Position numbers and translations under genes: made by a program. A stretch of 35,908 nucleotides of DNA from Acidobacteriaceae bacterium (GTDB lineage: Bacteria > Acidobacteriota > Terriglobia > Terriglobales > Acidobacteriaceae): NCBI GenBank assembly GCA_003131585.1, contig PKVW01000057.1, forward strand, positions 47,505 through 83,412, written 5' to 3'. Shown here in pieces: positions 14,235-22,523 of this stretch (the first letter of the stretch is position 1; every line of letters begins with the position of its first letter). The notes beneath the pieces are model-generated. The model was not told the DNA's origin. It was given only the letters and a program-made list of their open reading frames with translations, and did no database searches.

Positions 14235-14568
14235 CCAGCGACAATTCCTCGCGCCCATGGCCATAGAACTGGACATCGCTTGGTGCTAATATTTCCACAA
14301 CCCCCATGTGACATCTGACCTTGTGCCGCCATGGAATTTGCGTAATCATGGTCGAGGCCGTGACGGTCGGGTGAACCCGCATCGCCGCGCCGCTAAGTCC
14401 TTTGTTTCACGGATTTTAGTATCTAAGTTCTTTGACATCCGGATTTTACGGGGAATTTCCTGCTAACTCCATGATTCCATTAGACCCCAGGGGGGAGGGG
14501 TATCGAGGTTCAATCATGCCGCGCATGCCAGCAGTCGCACTTCGGCGGCCCCGACCAAGAATTTATTT

Positions 14569-14611
14569 CGGTGAAGATATTCACAACCACAGAACTGGGG
14601 TTTGTTCACCG
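14569..14611 (-). terminator. Imperfect palindrome downstream of mnmA
   Basis: CGGTGAA (14569-14575) and TTCACCG (14605-14611) form a 7-base outer stem, with partial inner pairing (AACC/GGTT) about 20 bases beyond the mnmA stop. It has no T-run, so if it ends transcription it would be as a processing or Rho-assisted structure. Confidence 0.3.
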
Positions 14612-14630
14612 TAAAGACACGCACGACTTC

Positions 14631-15743
14631 CTAAGCGATCCAGCCGCCGCCGACGACGGTGTCATCGTCATAGAATACCGCAGCCTGGCCTGGAGTGATG
14701 GCGCGCTGCGGCTCATCAAAGGTGGCGAGAACCTCGTCGCCGCCGACCTTCTCAAGCATAGCTGGAGCGGCCGCGTGGCGGTGACGAATCTTCACGGAGA
14801 CGCGCATCGGCTCGCGCAAGTCGTCCACCGAGATGAGGTTCATGCGCCGGGCGCGCAACGTCCGCGAATAGAGATGCTCATCGCCGCCGACCACCACCTG
14901 CTTGTCGGCTCCATTAATTTGGATCACATAGAGCGGCGATCCCGTTGCCAGACCCAGTCCCTTGCGCTGACCCACGGTGAAGTTGTGAATGCCGCTGTGC
15001 TCGCCGATCACTTCCCCGCTTGCGGTTACCAGCTCGCCTGTAGTGTCAGGCAGAGCCTCGCCACTCTCGGCGAGATAGGCATCAATAAAACGCTTGTAGT
15101 CGCCGCCCGGGACAAAGCAGATCTCCTGCGAGTCGGGCTTCTCGGCCAGAGCCAAGCCCTGCTTGCGGGCCAGTTCGCGAACCTCGGGCTTCGTCATTCC
15201 GCCGAGTGGAAAGAGCGTGCGGCTGAGCTGCTCTTGGGTCAGGCCGAAGAGGAAGTACGTCTGGTCCTTGCTGCGATCCGTGGGACGCTTGAGCAACCAC
15301 CGTCCGCGGGCGTCGTCGTACTCCACGCGGGCGTAGTGGCCGGTAGCAATGCAATCCGCGCCAATCTGCTGCGCGACGACGAGCAACTGATCGAACTTCA
15401 GATGATTATTACAAAGGCTGCAAGGGATCGGCGTTCGTCCCGAAAGATATTCGGCGACGAAGGGACGCACCACGTCGCGCTCGAAGCGGTCTTCGTGATT
15501 GACCACATAATACGGAATGCCGATGTGCTCGGCCACGCGGCGCGCGTCGTAGACATCGTCGAGCGAGCAGCAGCGGCCGGTTACCTGCTCGGGCATGCCT
15601 TCGTGTCCGGCGAGGCGGCGCTGGTTCCAGAGCTGCATGGTCAGGCCGATGACGTTGTGGCCTTCGGCGCGGAGCACGGCCGCTACGGTTGAGGAGTCCA
15701 CTCCTCCCGACATGGCGACGGCGATGGTTTCGGAATTCAGCAT
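14631..15743 (-). CDS. mnmA: tRNA-specific 2-thiouridylase MnmA
   Basis: A 370-residue ATP-dependent enzyme that places the 2-thio group on U34 of tRNA-Lys, -Glu and -Gln, using persulfide sulfur relayed from a cysteine desulfurase. The PP-loop SGGVDSS is at residues 12-18. The catalytic Cys of PCSLCNNHLKF is Cys111, and the persulfide Cys of PDSQEICFV is Cys209. The tRNA-contact motif TGHYARV and the C-terminal beta-barrel (HNFTVGQRKGLGL onward) are present. The gene lies 36 bases after a cysteine desulfurase gene, a common pairing. All active-site residues are intact although the partner gene is broken. Confidence 0.97.
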   Translation of the reverse strand: MLNSETIAVAMSGGVDSSTVAAVLRAEGHNVIGLTMQLWNQRRLAGHEGMPEQVTGRCCSLDDVYDARRVAEHIGIPYYVVNHEDRFERDVVRPFVAEYLSGRTPIPCSLCNNHLKFDQLLVVAQQIGADCIATGHYARVEYDDARGRWLLKRPTDRSKDQTYFLFGLTQEQLSRTLFPLGGMTKPEVRELARKQGLALAEKPDSQEICFVPGGDYKRFIDAYLAESGEALPDTTGELVTASGEVIGEHSGIHNFTVGQRKGLGLATGSPLYVIQINGADKQVVVGGDEHLYSRTLRARRMNLISVDDLREPMRVSVKIRHRHAAAPAMLEKVGGDEVLATFDEPQRAITPGQAAVFYDDDTVVGGGWIA

Positions 15744-15763
15744 TTAGCACTTAGCATTTAGCT
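15740..15763. repeat. TTAGCA heptamer repeat before mnmA
   Basis: On the plus strand, GCATTTAGCACTTAGCATTT plus AGCT: three copies of TTAGCAN or a close variant with 7-base periodicity, overlapping the start of mnmA. A related array occurs at 25625-25698. Confidence 0.6.
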
Positions 15764-15779
15764 CAAACCCAACCCAAGT

Positions 15780-16958
15780 TTATCTCGCGAGTTTGCGGGA
15801 CACCACGCCAGCTCCGGCCCACACCGGCGACAACTCCCGCAACCGCCCCACCGTTTCCGGAATCAAGCCCAGCGCGAAGTCTACCTCCTCAGCTATATTT
15901 TGCTTTCCGAGGCTGAACCGAATGCTGGCCTTGGCGCGGTCGGGACGCAGGCCCATCGCAGTCAGCACGTGCGATGGTTCGATTGCTCCGGAAGAGCACG
16001 CCGCGCCGGTTGAGACCGCCAGTCCCTTCAAGTCCAGCGCGATGACCAGCGCCTCGCCTTCGATGCCATCGAAATAAATGTTGGTCGTATTCGGCACGCG
16101 CGGCGCGCCTTAGCCGTTTATGCCCGTGGCTTCGATCTCGAGCAGTTCCCTCTCCAGGTGGTCACGCGCGGCCGCCATTTTCAAGTCGTCGCCGCGCTCG
16201 AAACCGGCGCGGGCCAACTCGGCTGCCTTGCCTAATCCCACTATGCCGGGGACGTTCTCCGTCCCGGCCCGGCGCGAGCGTTCATGGCTGCCGCCATAGA
16301 GCATCGGCTCCAGCTGAGTTCCCTTCCGGACGTAAAGCGCGCCCACACCCTGTGGCGCGTGAAGCTTGTGGCCGGAGATGGTCAGCAGATCGCACCCGAT
16401 TTGGTTGACATCGATCGCGATCTTTCCCGCTGCCTGCACGGCGTCGGAGTGGAAGTAAATGTCGGCTTCGGCGGCAATCTTTCCAATCTCCGCGACCGGC
16501 TGCAATACTCCAGTTTCGTTGTTGGCCATCATGATCGAGATCAGCTTTGTGTTGGGCCGCAATGCCCGGCGCACATCGTCGGGATCCACAAGGCCGCGGC
16601 CATCGACCGGAACGTAACTCACATCGCAGCCCGTTTCCTCAAGATGCTTGCAGGTAAGCAGCACGGCATGGTGCTCGATGCTGGAGGTAATGATGTGGTC
16701 GCCCGGGCTGGTCAATCCCGCAATCGCCAGGTTGTCGCCCTCGGTCCCGCCGCTGGTGAATACAACTTCCGCGGCCCGGCAGCCAAGCAACGACGCCACT
16801 GAATCCCGCGCCCGCTCCACCGCAGCACGGGTCTCCTGCCCATGATGATGGATCGACGAAGCATTGCCAAAGCGCTCGTCAAAATACGGACGCATGGCGT
16901 CGAACACTTCCGGCAGAACCGGCGTGGTGGCGTTATTGTCGAGGTAAAGGCGGAGCAT
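15780..16958 (-). pseudogene. Cysteine desulfurase (NifS/IscS type) interrupted by an in-frame TAA
   Basis: One continuous reading frame of 393 codons encodes a complete class V aminotransferase-fold cysteine desulfurase, except for a TAA at 16110-16112 (codon 283). Upstream it has the N-terminal YLDNNATTP, FTSGGTEGDN, the PLP-site IYFHSDAVQAAGK, and the PLP lysine in TISGHKLHAPQG (Lys198). Downstream it continues without a frame change (APRVPNTTNIYFDGIEGEAL) and contains the catalytic cysteine loop STGAACSSGAIEPSH (Cys321). The truncated 282-residue product would lack the catalytic Cys. A GTG at 16097 could restart translation of the last 104 codons, but it looks incidental. TAA cannot be selenocysteine. 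Likely explanations are a recent nonsense mutation or a sequencing/assembly error, since no other damage is seen. Confidence 0.8.
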
Positions 16959-17035
16959 AGCTCTTTTATTCTACCTGCTTTCGTTGGATGTCCGTCCGAT
17001 TCGTTTGCGGAAAAAGGAGATGGCTCCCGAGAGGC

Positions 17036-17121
17036 TCTTCAGGGGCTAAAGCCCGCGTGTTTATTGGCTCGAGACGGCACGGCTGAAGGCGTGCCCTTCC
17101 CAAGACGATTTGCGAGATAGC
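17036..17121 (-). repeat. Dispersed two-hairpin repeat, copy B
   Basis: The inverted match to 12591-12673. On the minus strand it reads GCTATCTC, CTTGGGAAGGGCAC, then a 9-bp hairpin with one mismatch (GGCACGCCT-TC-AGCCGTGCC), and GGGCTTTAGCCC (17043-17054). It fills most of the 173-base gap between citrate synthase and the cysteine desulfurase, where no gene is seen. Confidence 0.8.
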
Positions 17122-17131
17122 TCTTAGAAGA

Positions 17132-18274
17132 TCACCGGCTATCCATGGCCACGTAACGGTTGGGATAATCCGGTCCAAGATACTCTGCGCGCGGGCGAAT
17201 TAAGCGATTGTCGTCAAGTTGCTCGATGACGTGCGCGGCCCAGCCGCTGATGCGGGAGATGGCGAATACGGGGGTGAATAGATCCTCATCGATACCCAGC
17301 AAGTGGTAAGTGGAAGCGGAGTAGAAGTCCACGTTGGCGTTCAGTTTCTTTTCCGCCTTCACGAACTTCTCGATTTTTTCCGACATGTCATACCACTGCG
17401 GCTGGCCGCTGGAACGACCGAGATCCCGCGACATTACGCGCAGGTGCGTAGCCCTGGGATCCTCGGTGTGGTACACGCGATGGCCAAAGCCGGGAACCTT
17501 TTTCTTCTGCGCCAGCATGTTGCGGACATGCTCGACGGGGTCGGATTTCTGGCGGTCAATTGCTTCCAGGATGCGGAAAACGGCCTCGTTCGCCCCGCCA
17601 TGCAGCGGTCCCTTCAGCGCGCCGATGGCCGATGTGATGGCGGAATGCATGTCCGACAAGGTGGCGGCGGTAACGCGCGCCGCAAACGTGGACGCATTCA
17701 GCTCGTGGTCCGCATGCAGGATGAGGGCAATATCGAGCGCCCGCTCGGCCGTGGAAGAAGGCTTGGCTCCATTCAACTGCAGCAAGAAATTGGCGGCGTG
17801 CGAGAAGGAGCGGTCGGCTTCGACGACCGGCTTGCCCTTGCGAATCCGGTCATAAGCGGCAACCATCATCGGAATCTGCGAAGTCAGCCGGATGGCCTTG
17901 CGAACGTTGGCATCGTGATCGTTGTTCTTCTCGTCCGCATCGTAAAAAGCGAGCGCCGACACCGCGGTGCGCAACACATCCATGGGCAGCGCGGTCTTGG
18001 GTGCGTTGCGGAGAAGTTGAATAATCGCCGGGTCAAGGAGACGCGCTTGCGCCAGACGCTCCTGCAGATCCTTCAACTCGCTCCGATTCGGCAAGCGCCC
18101 AAACCAAAGCAGGTAGCAGGTTTCTTCAAACGTGGAATGGTCGGCCAGTTCGTGAATATCAATGCCGCGATAGGCAAGAACACCGCGGTCGCCATCGATA
18201 TAACAAATGCTGGAGTTGGTGGCTACGATGCCTTCCAAGCCTTTGGGGGCAGGAGTGGTGGTCACGCTGGACAT
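17132..18274 (-). CDS. gltA: Citrate synthase
   Basis: A 380-residue citrate synthase of the short (Gram-positive/archaeal-like, CitZ/PrpC-related) type, condensing acetyl-CoA with oxaloacetate. Catalytic residues are visible: His225 in KGPLHGGANE, His265 in PGFGHRVYHTEDPR, and Asp316 in NANVDFYSAS. His187 lies in LILHADHELNAST. The N-terminal IVATNSSICYIDGDRGVLAY and YRGIDI are standard. The 2-methylcitrate synthases are close relatives; the absence of prpB/prpD neighbours favours citrate synthase. It provides the substrate branch that aceA draws from. It is divergent from the S46 peptidase across 263 bases in which I see no gene. Confidence 0.93.
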   Translation of the reverse strand: MSSVTTTPAPKGLEGIVATNSSICYIDGDRGVLAYRGIDIHELADHSTFEETCYLLWFGRLPNRSELKDLQERLAQARLLDPAIIQLLRNAPKTALPMDVLRTAVSALAFYDADEKNNDHDANVRKAIRLTSQIPMMVAAYDRIRKGKPVVEADRSFSHAANFLLQLNGAKPSSTAERALDIALILHADHELNASTFAARVTAATLSDMHSAITSAIGALKGPLHGGANEAVFRILEAIDRQKSDPVEHVRNMLAQKKKVPGFGHRVYHTEDPRATHLRVMSRDLGRSSGQPQWYDMSEKIEKFVKAEKKLNANVDFYSASTYHLLGIDEDLFTPVFAISRISGWAAHVIEQLDDNRLIRPRAEYLGPDYPNRYVAMDSR

Positions 18275-18537
18275 AGTCTCTCGCTCAATTGGATTAATTA
18301 GCCGTTGCCGGAGCCGCGCGAGGGGATACGCGAGGAATGCAACTTTCTTTTATACCCCAAAAAGCGCCTACATTCCAGACGGTGCTGCCTTTGCCGGGCT
18401 CCGGGCGGAGCCACGGACGTATCGTTTGTGCGTATCGTTTGCCACGATCTTTTCTCGCGGAGTATAGTGAAGGGTCGGTTCATCGTTCGCCGTGCAACCT
18501 GTAATCGCTGCTCACAATCCCCTCCTGGAGGAATGCT

Positions 18538-20652
18538 GTGAAGCGCTTTTCATCGATTTGCCTCGCCCTGTCCTTTCTCTTTTCCACTGTGGCTTCGGCC
18601 GACGAGGGCATGTGGCTCTACAACGAGGCCCCGAAGGACAAGATCAAAGCCAAATATGGTTTCGAACTGACCCAGCAGTGGCTCGATCATGTCAGATTGT
18701 CTTCGGTTCGGTTTAACAATGGCGGTTCGGGCTCGTTCGTTTCCGCCGACGGCTTGACCTTCACCAACCACCACGTCGGAGCAGGGTGCGTGCAGCAGCT
18801 TTCCAGCGAAGGCCACGACTACATCAAGACCGGCTTCTACGCCAAGACTCAGGCCGAAGAGGCGAAATGCCCGAATCTCGAGCTCAACGAACTGGTCGGG
18901 GTCGAGGACGTAACCGATAAGGTTAGTGCCGGCGTAAAGCCGGAAATGTCGGCCGCCGACGCAGGGCAGGCACAGCGCGCCGCAATGTCGCAGATCGAGA
19001 AGGACTGCGCGACCTCCACCGGGCAGCGCTGCGATGTGGTCACCTTCTACTCCGGTCAGGTTTATAACCTATACAAGTACAAAAAGTACACCGATGTGCG
19101 CCTCGTGTTCGCGCCCGAGTTTGACGCCGCGTTCTTCGGTGGCGATCCCGACAACTTTACCTATCCCCGCTACGATCTCGACGTCACCTTCTTCCGCGTC
19201 TATGAAGACGGGCACCCCGCGCACCTGGAGCACTATCTGCGCTGGTCCCGGAAAGGTGTGAAGGATGGCGATTTGATCTTCGTTTCCGGCCACCCGGGCA
19301 CTACCAACCGCCTGCAGACGAGGGCTCAACTGGAGTTCACGCGCGATGTGGCCTATCCCATGACCCTGGCCACGCTGAAACGCCGCATCGCCTTGCTGCA
19401 GGACTTCAGCAAGCAATCGGAAGAAAATGCCCGCATCGCCAAAGAGGATATCTTCGGGATGCAAAACTCGCAGAAGGCCCTCACCGGATTCGAGTCCGGC
19501 TTGCTTGATCGATCGATCATGGACGCCAAGGCTGCCGACGAGACGAAACTGCGAACCTCGTACACGACGGACGCCAGGAACGTTAGAACGGCCGGGAACG
19601 TTGGAACGGCCGATCCATGGGATGAGATTGCGCAGGCCATGAAGGTGCAACGCGGCATCTATCCCCAACTCGCATACCTGGAGCGCTTGCGCGGATTTGC
19701 ATCGGGTTTGCCACAGATCGCACGGGTTCTGGTGCGGGCAGCGACGGAGAAACCAAAGTTGAACTCGGATCGCCTGCGTGAGTTTCGTGATTCCGCGCTG
19801 CCATCGCTGGAACAGCAATTGTTCTCCACGGCACCGGTGTACAAGAGTCTCGAAACGGTTCTTCTGGCGGATTCGCTCTCTGAGATGCAGGATGCGCTGG
19901 GGAAGGACAACCCCGACATGCTAAAGGTTCTGAACGGCAAGACCCCCGCCGACGCGGCGAAAGACATAATTGCAGGCACCAAGGTGGATGAAGTTGCCGT
20001 GCGCAAACAACTTTATGAAGGCGGCGAGGCCGCCATTGATGCCAGCAATGACCCGCTCATCGTCGCCATGAAGGCGATCGAGCCTGATGCCCGCACCGCC
20101 CGCAAGTCGTTCGACGATAAGATTGACTCGGTCGTGCGCCGCGACGGCACCCTCATCGCGAAAGCCCGCTTTGCCCAGAGCGGCTTCGCCCAGCCGCCGG
20201 ATGCGACCTTCACCCTCCGCCTGAGCTATGGCGCAGTGAAAGGCTACAAGGAAAATGGGAAGGATATTCCTTACTTCACGACCATGGGCGGCGCCTATGA
20301 GCACGCGGCTGAACACAAGAACCAGCCTCCCTACAATCTGGCGGAAAGCTGGATGAAGTCGAAGTCACAACTGGATCTGAAGACTCCGCTGAACTTCGTT
20401 TCGACTGCCGACATCATTGGCGGCAACTCCGGTTCGCCCACGATCAACCAACAAGGCGAGGTTGTAGGCATCATTTTCGATGGCAACATCGAGTCGCTGC
20501 CGTGGAACTTCGCCTACAGCGACGAGCAGGGCCGCGCCGTGTCCGTGGACTCGCGCGGAATTCAGCAGGCGCTGCGCAAGATCTACGGCGCCACCGCCCT
20601 GGCTGACGAACTGTCGAGTGTTAAGGGAGAAACTGTGAGGGCAGTCAAGTAG
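18538..20652 (+). CDS. S46 family dipeptidyl-peptidase (DPP7-like)
   Basis: A 704-residue exported serine peptidase removing dipeptides from N-termini. Residues 1-21 are a signal peptide (ends STVASADEGMW). The S46 triad is present: His in TFTNHHVG (78-79), Asp215 in YPRYDLDVTFFRVYEDG, and Ser631 in IIGGNSGSPT. The position corresponding to the S46 specificity residue (18 after the Ser) is Gly649, as in DPP7. DPP11 has Arg there and prefers Asp/Glu, so a preference for hydrophobic or neutral P1 residues is expected. The GTG start at 18538 is preceded by GGAGG. An 18-base in-frame tandem duplication (19577-19612) lies in a linker. Confidence 0.93.
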   Translation: MKRFSSICLALSFLFSTVASADEGMWLYNEAPKDKIKAKYGFELTQQWLDHVRLSSVRFNNGGSGSFVSADGLTFTNHHVGAGCVQQLSSEGHDYIKTGFYAKTQAEEAKCPNLELNELVGVEDVTDKVSAGVKPEMSAADAGQAQRAAMSQIEKDCATSTGQRCDVVTFYSGQVYNLYKYKKYTDVRLVFAPEFDAAFFGGDPDNFTYPRYDLDVTFFRVYEDGHPAHLEHYLRWSRKGVKDGDLIFVSGHPGTTNRLQTRAQLEFTRDVAYPMTLATLKRRIALLQDFSKQSEENARIAKEDIFGMQNSQKALTGFESGLLDRSIMDAKAADETKLRTSYTTDARNVRTAGNVGTADPWDEIAQAMKVQRGIYPQLAYLERLRGFASGLPQIARVLVRAATEKPKLNSDRLREFRDSALPSLEQQLFSTAPVYKSLETVLLADSLSEMQDALGKDNPDMLKVLNGKTPADAAKDIIAGTKVDEVAVRKQLYEGGEAAIDASNDPLIVAMKAIEPDARTARKSFDDKIDSVVRRDGTLIAKARFAQSGFAQPPDATFTLRLSYGAVKGYKENGKDIPYFTTMGGAYEHAAEHKNQPPYNLAESWMKSKSQLDLKTPLNFVSTADIIGGNSGSPTINQQGEVVGIIFDGNIESLPWNFAYSDEQGRAVSVDSRGIQQALRKIYGATALADELSSVKGETVRAVK
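19577..19612 (+). repeat. 18-base in-frame tandem duplication within the S46 peptidase
   Basis: GGAACGTTAGAACGGCCG is followed at once by GGAACGTTGGAACGGCCG, encoding NVRTAG/NVGTA-type repeated residues in a surface linker. The reading frame is kept. Confidence 0.8.
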
Positions 20653-20673
20653 AGGGCGAACGGTGCCTCCAGC

Positions 20674-21516
20674 CTAGACCGGCCAGAGGCTCAGAGCAGT
20701 CTTGCTCAGAATCTGCCGCTGCATCTCCTCGTCCAGCGGCAACGCGCGGAATTCATCGAGATTCTTCTTGACGTCCGGCACGCCCGGACCCGGCCAATCT
20801 GTGCCGAACAAAGTCTTGTGCGCAATTTCCTCGAGGCGGGGAAAGTACTTGAGCAACATCTTGGGCGGGATGCCGCTGATGTCGAGATACACGTTGGCAT
20901 GACGGCGAATTAGAAAGAACGCTGTCTGCATCCAGAGCGGACGGCCACCGTGCGCCAGCAGGATGTTGAGCTTGGGAAAATCGACCGCTACGTCGTCCAC
21001 ATACATAGGATCGCCGTACTTGTTGCGCGCGCCGGGAAAGATCGACGTTCCCGTGTGAAACATCACCGGCACGCCGTTGGCCTCGGCAGCGCGGTAGATG
21101 ATTTCCAGTTCCTTGACGCCGTTCAGGTAGTCGTTGGGAAACAGAAGCTGGTGCGGAGGATGGATCTTGATCATGCGGATTCCCAGCCGCAGGATCTGCT
21201 CCATGTCGGCCAGAACGTTCGTGGTGTGCCGCGGATGGAGGCTGCCGCAGGAGAGCAACCGCTGGGGATCTTGCTTGACGTAGTCGGCAACGAATTGATT
21301 TACACCGTTGGTGAAGCCGATCACCTCGGGCGCGACATAGTTGATGAGCACAGCGCGGTCGACGCCGCAGGCGTCGAGATATTTCAGGAATGCCTTGGGC
21401 GAACGGCAGAATTCGGCAATCTGCTCGAAGTTCGGCCGCTTCCGCTTCATGAGTTCCAGCGCGTGCGGCTTGAACATCTCCATCGGCTGGATATGGATGT
21501 GGCAGTCCGTGATCAT
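20674..21516 (-). CDS. Amidohydrolase-2 (ACMSD-like) family metal-dependent hydrolase
   Basis: A 280-residue TIM-barrel hydrolase or decarboxylase of the amidohydrolase_2 family. MITDCHIHIQP supplies the N-terminal His-X-His metal pair, HTGTS the central His, LLAHGGRPLW a further His, and LFGTDWPGPG the C-terminal Asp. Members include ACMSD, resorcylate decarboxylases and lactonases acting on ring-derived acids. As the last gene of the aromatic-CoA-like operon it may process a hydroxylated or ring-opened acid; the substrate is unknown. I use ATG 21516. A TTG at 21543 overlapping the previous stop (TTGA) is an alternative and would couple translation. Confidence 0.85.
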   Translation of the reverse strand: MITDCHIHIQPMEMFKPHALELMKRKRPNFEQIAEFCRSPKAFLKYLDACGVDRAVLINYVAPEVIGFTNGVNQFVADYVKQDPQRLLSCGSLHPRHTTNVLADMEQILRLGIRMIKIHPPHQLLFPNDYLNGVKELEIIYRAAEANGVPVMFHTGTSIFPGARNKYGDPMYVDDVAVDFPKLNILLAHGGRPLWMQTAFFLIRRHANVYLDISGIPPKMLLKYFPRLEEIAHKTLFGTDWPGPGVPDVKKNLDEFRALPLDEEMQRQILSKTALSLWPV

Positions 21517-21539
21517 TCGATGCGGCTCGTTTGTTGGCC

Positions 21540-22523
21540 TCAATTGCTCGCAGCAGCCAGCACCGCGCGCTTGGTGAAGACCCGAATCATTTCCCGCCGA
21601 TACTCGGGCGTGAGCGCTGACGTCGTCAGAGGCTTCGCGGTTCGCGCAGCGAGATCGCCCACGGCCTCAGCCAAAGCTTCATCGACAGTTTTTCCGATCA
21701 GCATCTCGCCCGCCCGCCGCACCAGTAAGGGCGCGGGATTCACGGCCGTCATTGCGATCCGCGCATCGGTCACCTGTCCGCTCGACCGCTTCATCACGAC
21801 CGCGACGCCCGCCAGAGGATAGTCGATGGATCCGCGAACCCGCAGTTTGCGGTAAACGCCGCGATAGCCCGCCGACTCCGCAGGCAGGAACACGCTCGTG
21901 ACCAGTTCGTTCGGCAGCAGCCGGCGATAATTTACGCCGTCTCCGGTGTAGAACTCCTGCAAAGGAATGCGCCGCGTACCATTCGGACCTGCGATTTCAA
22001 TTGCCGCATTCAGGCAAAGCAACGCCGGCGGCGTATCCCCGGAAAATGCGGCCCAGCATTTGGTCCCACCGGGAGCGACGTGGCAGAGATCGCCATCTTT
22101 CTTGATGCAGAACCCGCAACCCTTGCGCCAGGTAAGCGACTGGTTGTACCAGAGGCAGCGGGTATCGAGACAAATGTTTCCGCCGATCGTGCCCATGTTG
22201 CGCAGCACGGGCGAAGCGACGGTCGCCGCCGCCTCGGTGAGTACGGGATAATGCCGGCGCAAGTATGCCGACTTCTCAATCGCGCTGAGCGTGGTCGACG
22301 CCCCGATTTCGGCTGCGCCGTCGGACTTTGGCCGGATTCCGCGTAGCTCCGCGATGCCGCGCAGATCCAGCACATACTCCGGCTCAAACAGCTTTTGCCG
22401 CATCGACGGAATCAGGTCGGTGCCGCCTGCGAGCACGCGAATATTGCCCGCGTGCTTCGCCAGGAAGCTTACTGCCTCCTCCGTCGAACGCGGCCTCAGC
22501 AACCTGAATTGCGGAAGGCTCAA
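21540..22523 (-). CDS. hcrB: 4-hydroxybenzoyl-CoA reductase-like FAD/[4Fe-4S] subunit (HcrB-like)
   Basis: A 327-residue FAD-binding subunit of a xanthine-dehydrogenase-family molybdenum enzyme. FAD motifs are VLAGGTDLIPS (30-40) and GTIGGNICLD (111-120). Between the two FAD lobes is a cysteine-bearing loop with Cys123, Cys139, Cys147 and Cys156 (segments CLDTRCLWYNQ, GCGFCIKKDGDLCHVAPGG, TKCWAAFSGD). This loop and its spacing match the extra [4Fe-4S] cluster that distinguishes HcrB of 4-hydroxybenzoyl-CoA reductase from ordinary xanthine dehydrogenases. The cluster lets electrons run from ferredoxin towards Mo for reductive dehydroxylation. The TTG start overlaps the hcrA-like stop by 4 bases and has GAGAGG upstream. 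Family placement is strong; substrate identity is inferred. Confidence 0.85.
   Translation of the reverse strand: MSLPQFRLLRPRSTEEAVSFLAKHAGNIRVLAGGTDLIPSMRQKLFEPEYVLDLRGIAELRGIRPKSDGAAEIGASTTLSAIEKSAYLRRHYPVLTEAAATVASPVLRNMGTIGGNICLDTRCLWYNQSLTWRKGCGFCIKKDGDLCHVAPGGTKCWAAFSGDTPPALLCLNAAIEIAGPNGTRRIPLQEFYTGDGVNYRRLLPNELVTSVFLPAESAGYRGVYRKLRVRGSIDYPLAGVAVVMKRSSGQVTDARIAMTAVNPAPLLVRRAGEMLIGKTVDEALAEAVGDLAARTAKPLTTSALTPEYRREMIRVFTKRAVLAAASN

Larger units (their letters stand above)
14064..14630. other. Gene-poor stretch of about 570 bases
   Basis: The base composition is more mixed than in the flanks. I see only one short open frame worth naming (14127-14234, described separately), an imperfect palindrome near the mnmA end, and no RNA gene or mobile element. 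It may be the remains of a decayed gene next to the orphan PIN-like gene. Confidence 0.5.

Noticed and set aside
14571-15692. A 373-codon plus-strand open frame opposite mnmA
   Set aside because: The minus strand encodes intact MnmA with all motifs; the plus frame is its mirror and has no family features.
16110-16112. Stop-codon recoding in the cysteine desulfurase like that proposed for the peroxiredoxin
   Set aside because: The codon is TAA, not TGA or TAG, and falls at a non-catalytic, variable position, so Sec or Pyl insertion does not apply.
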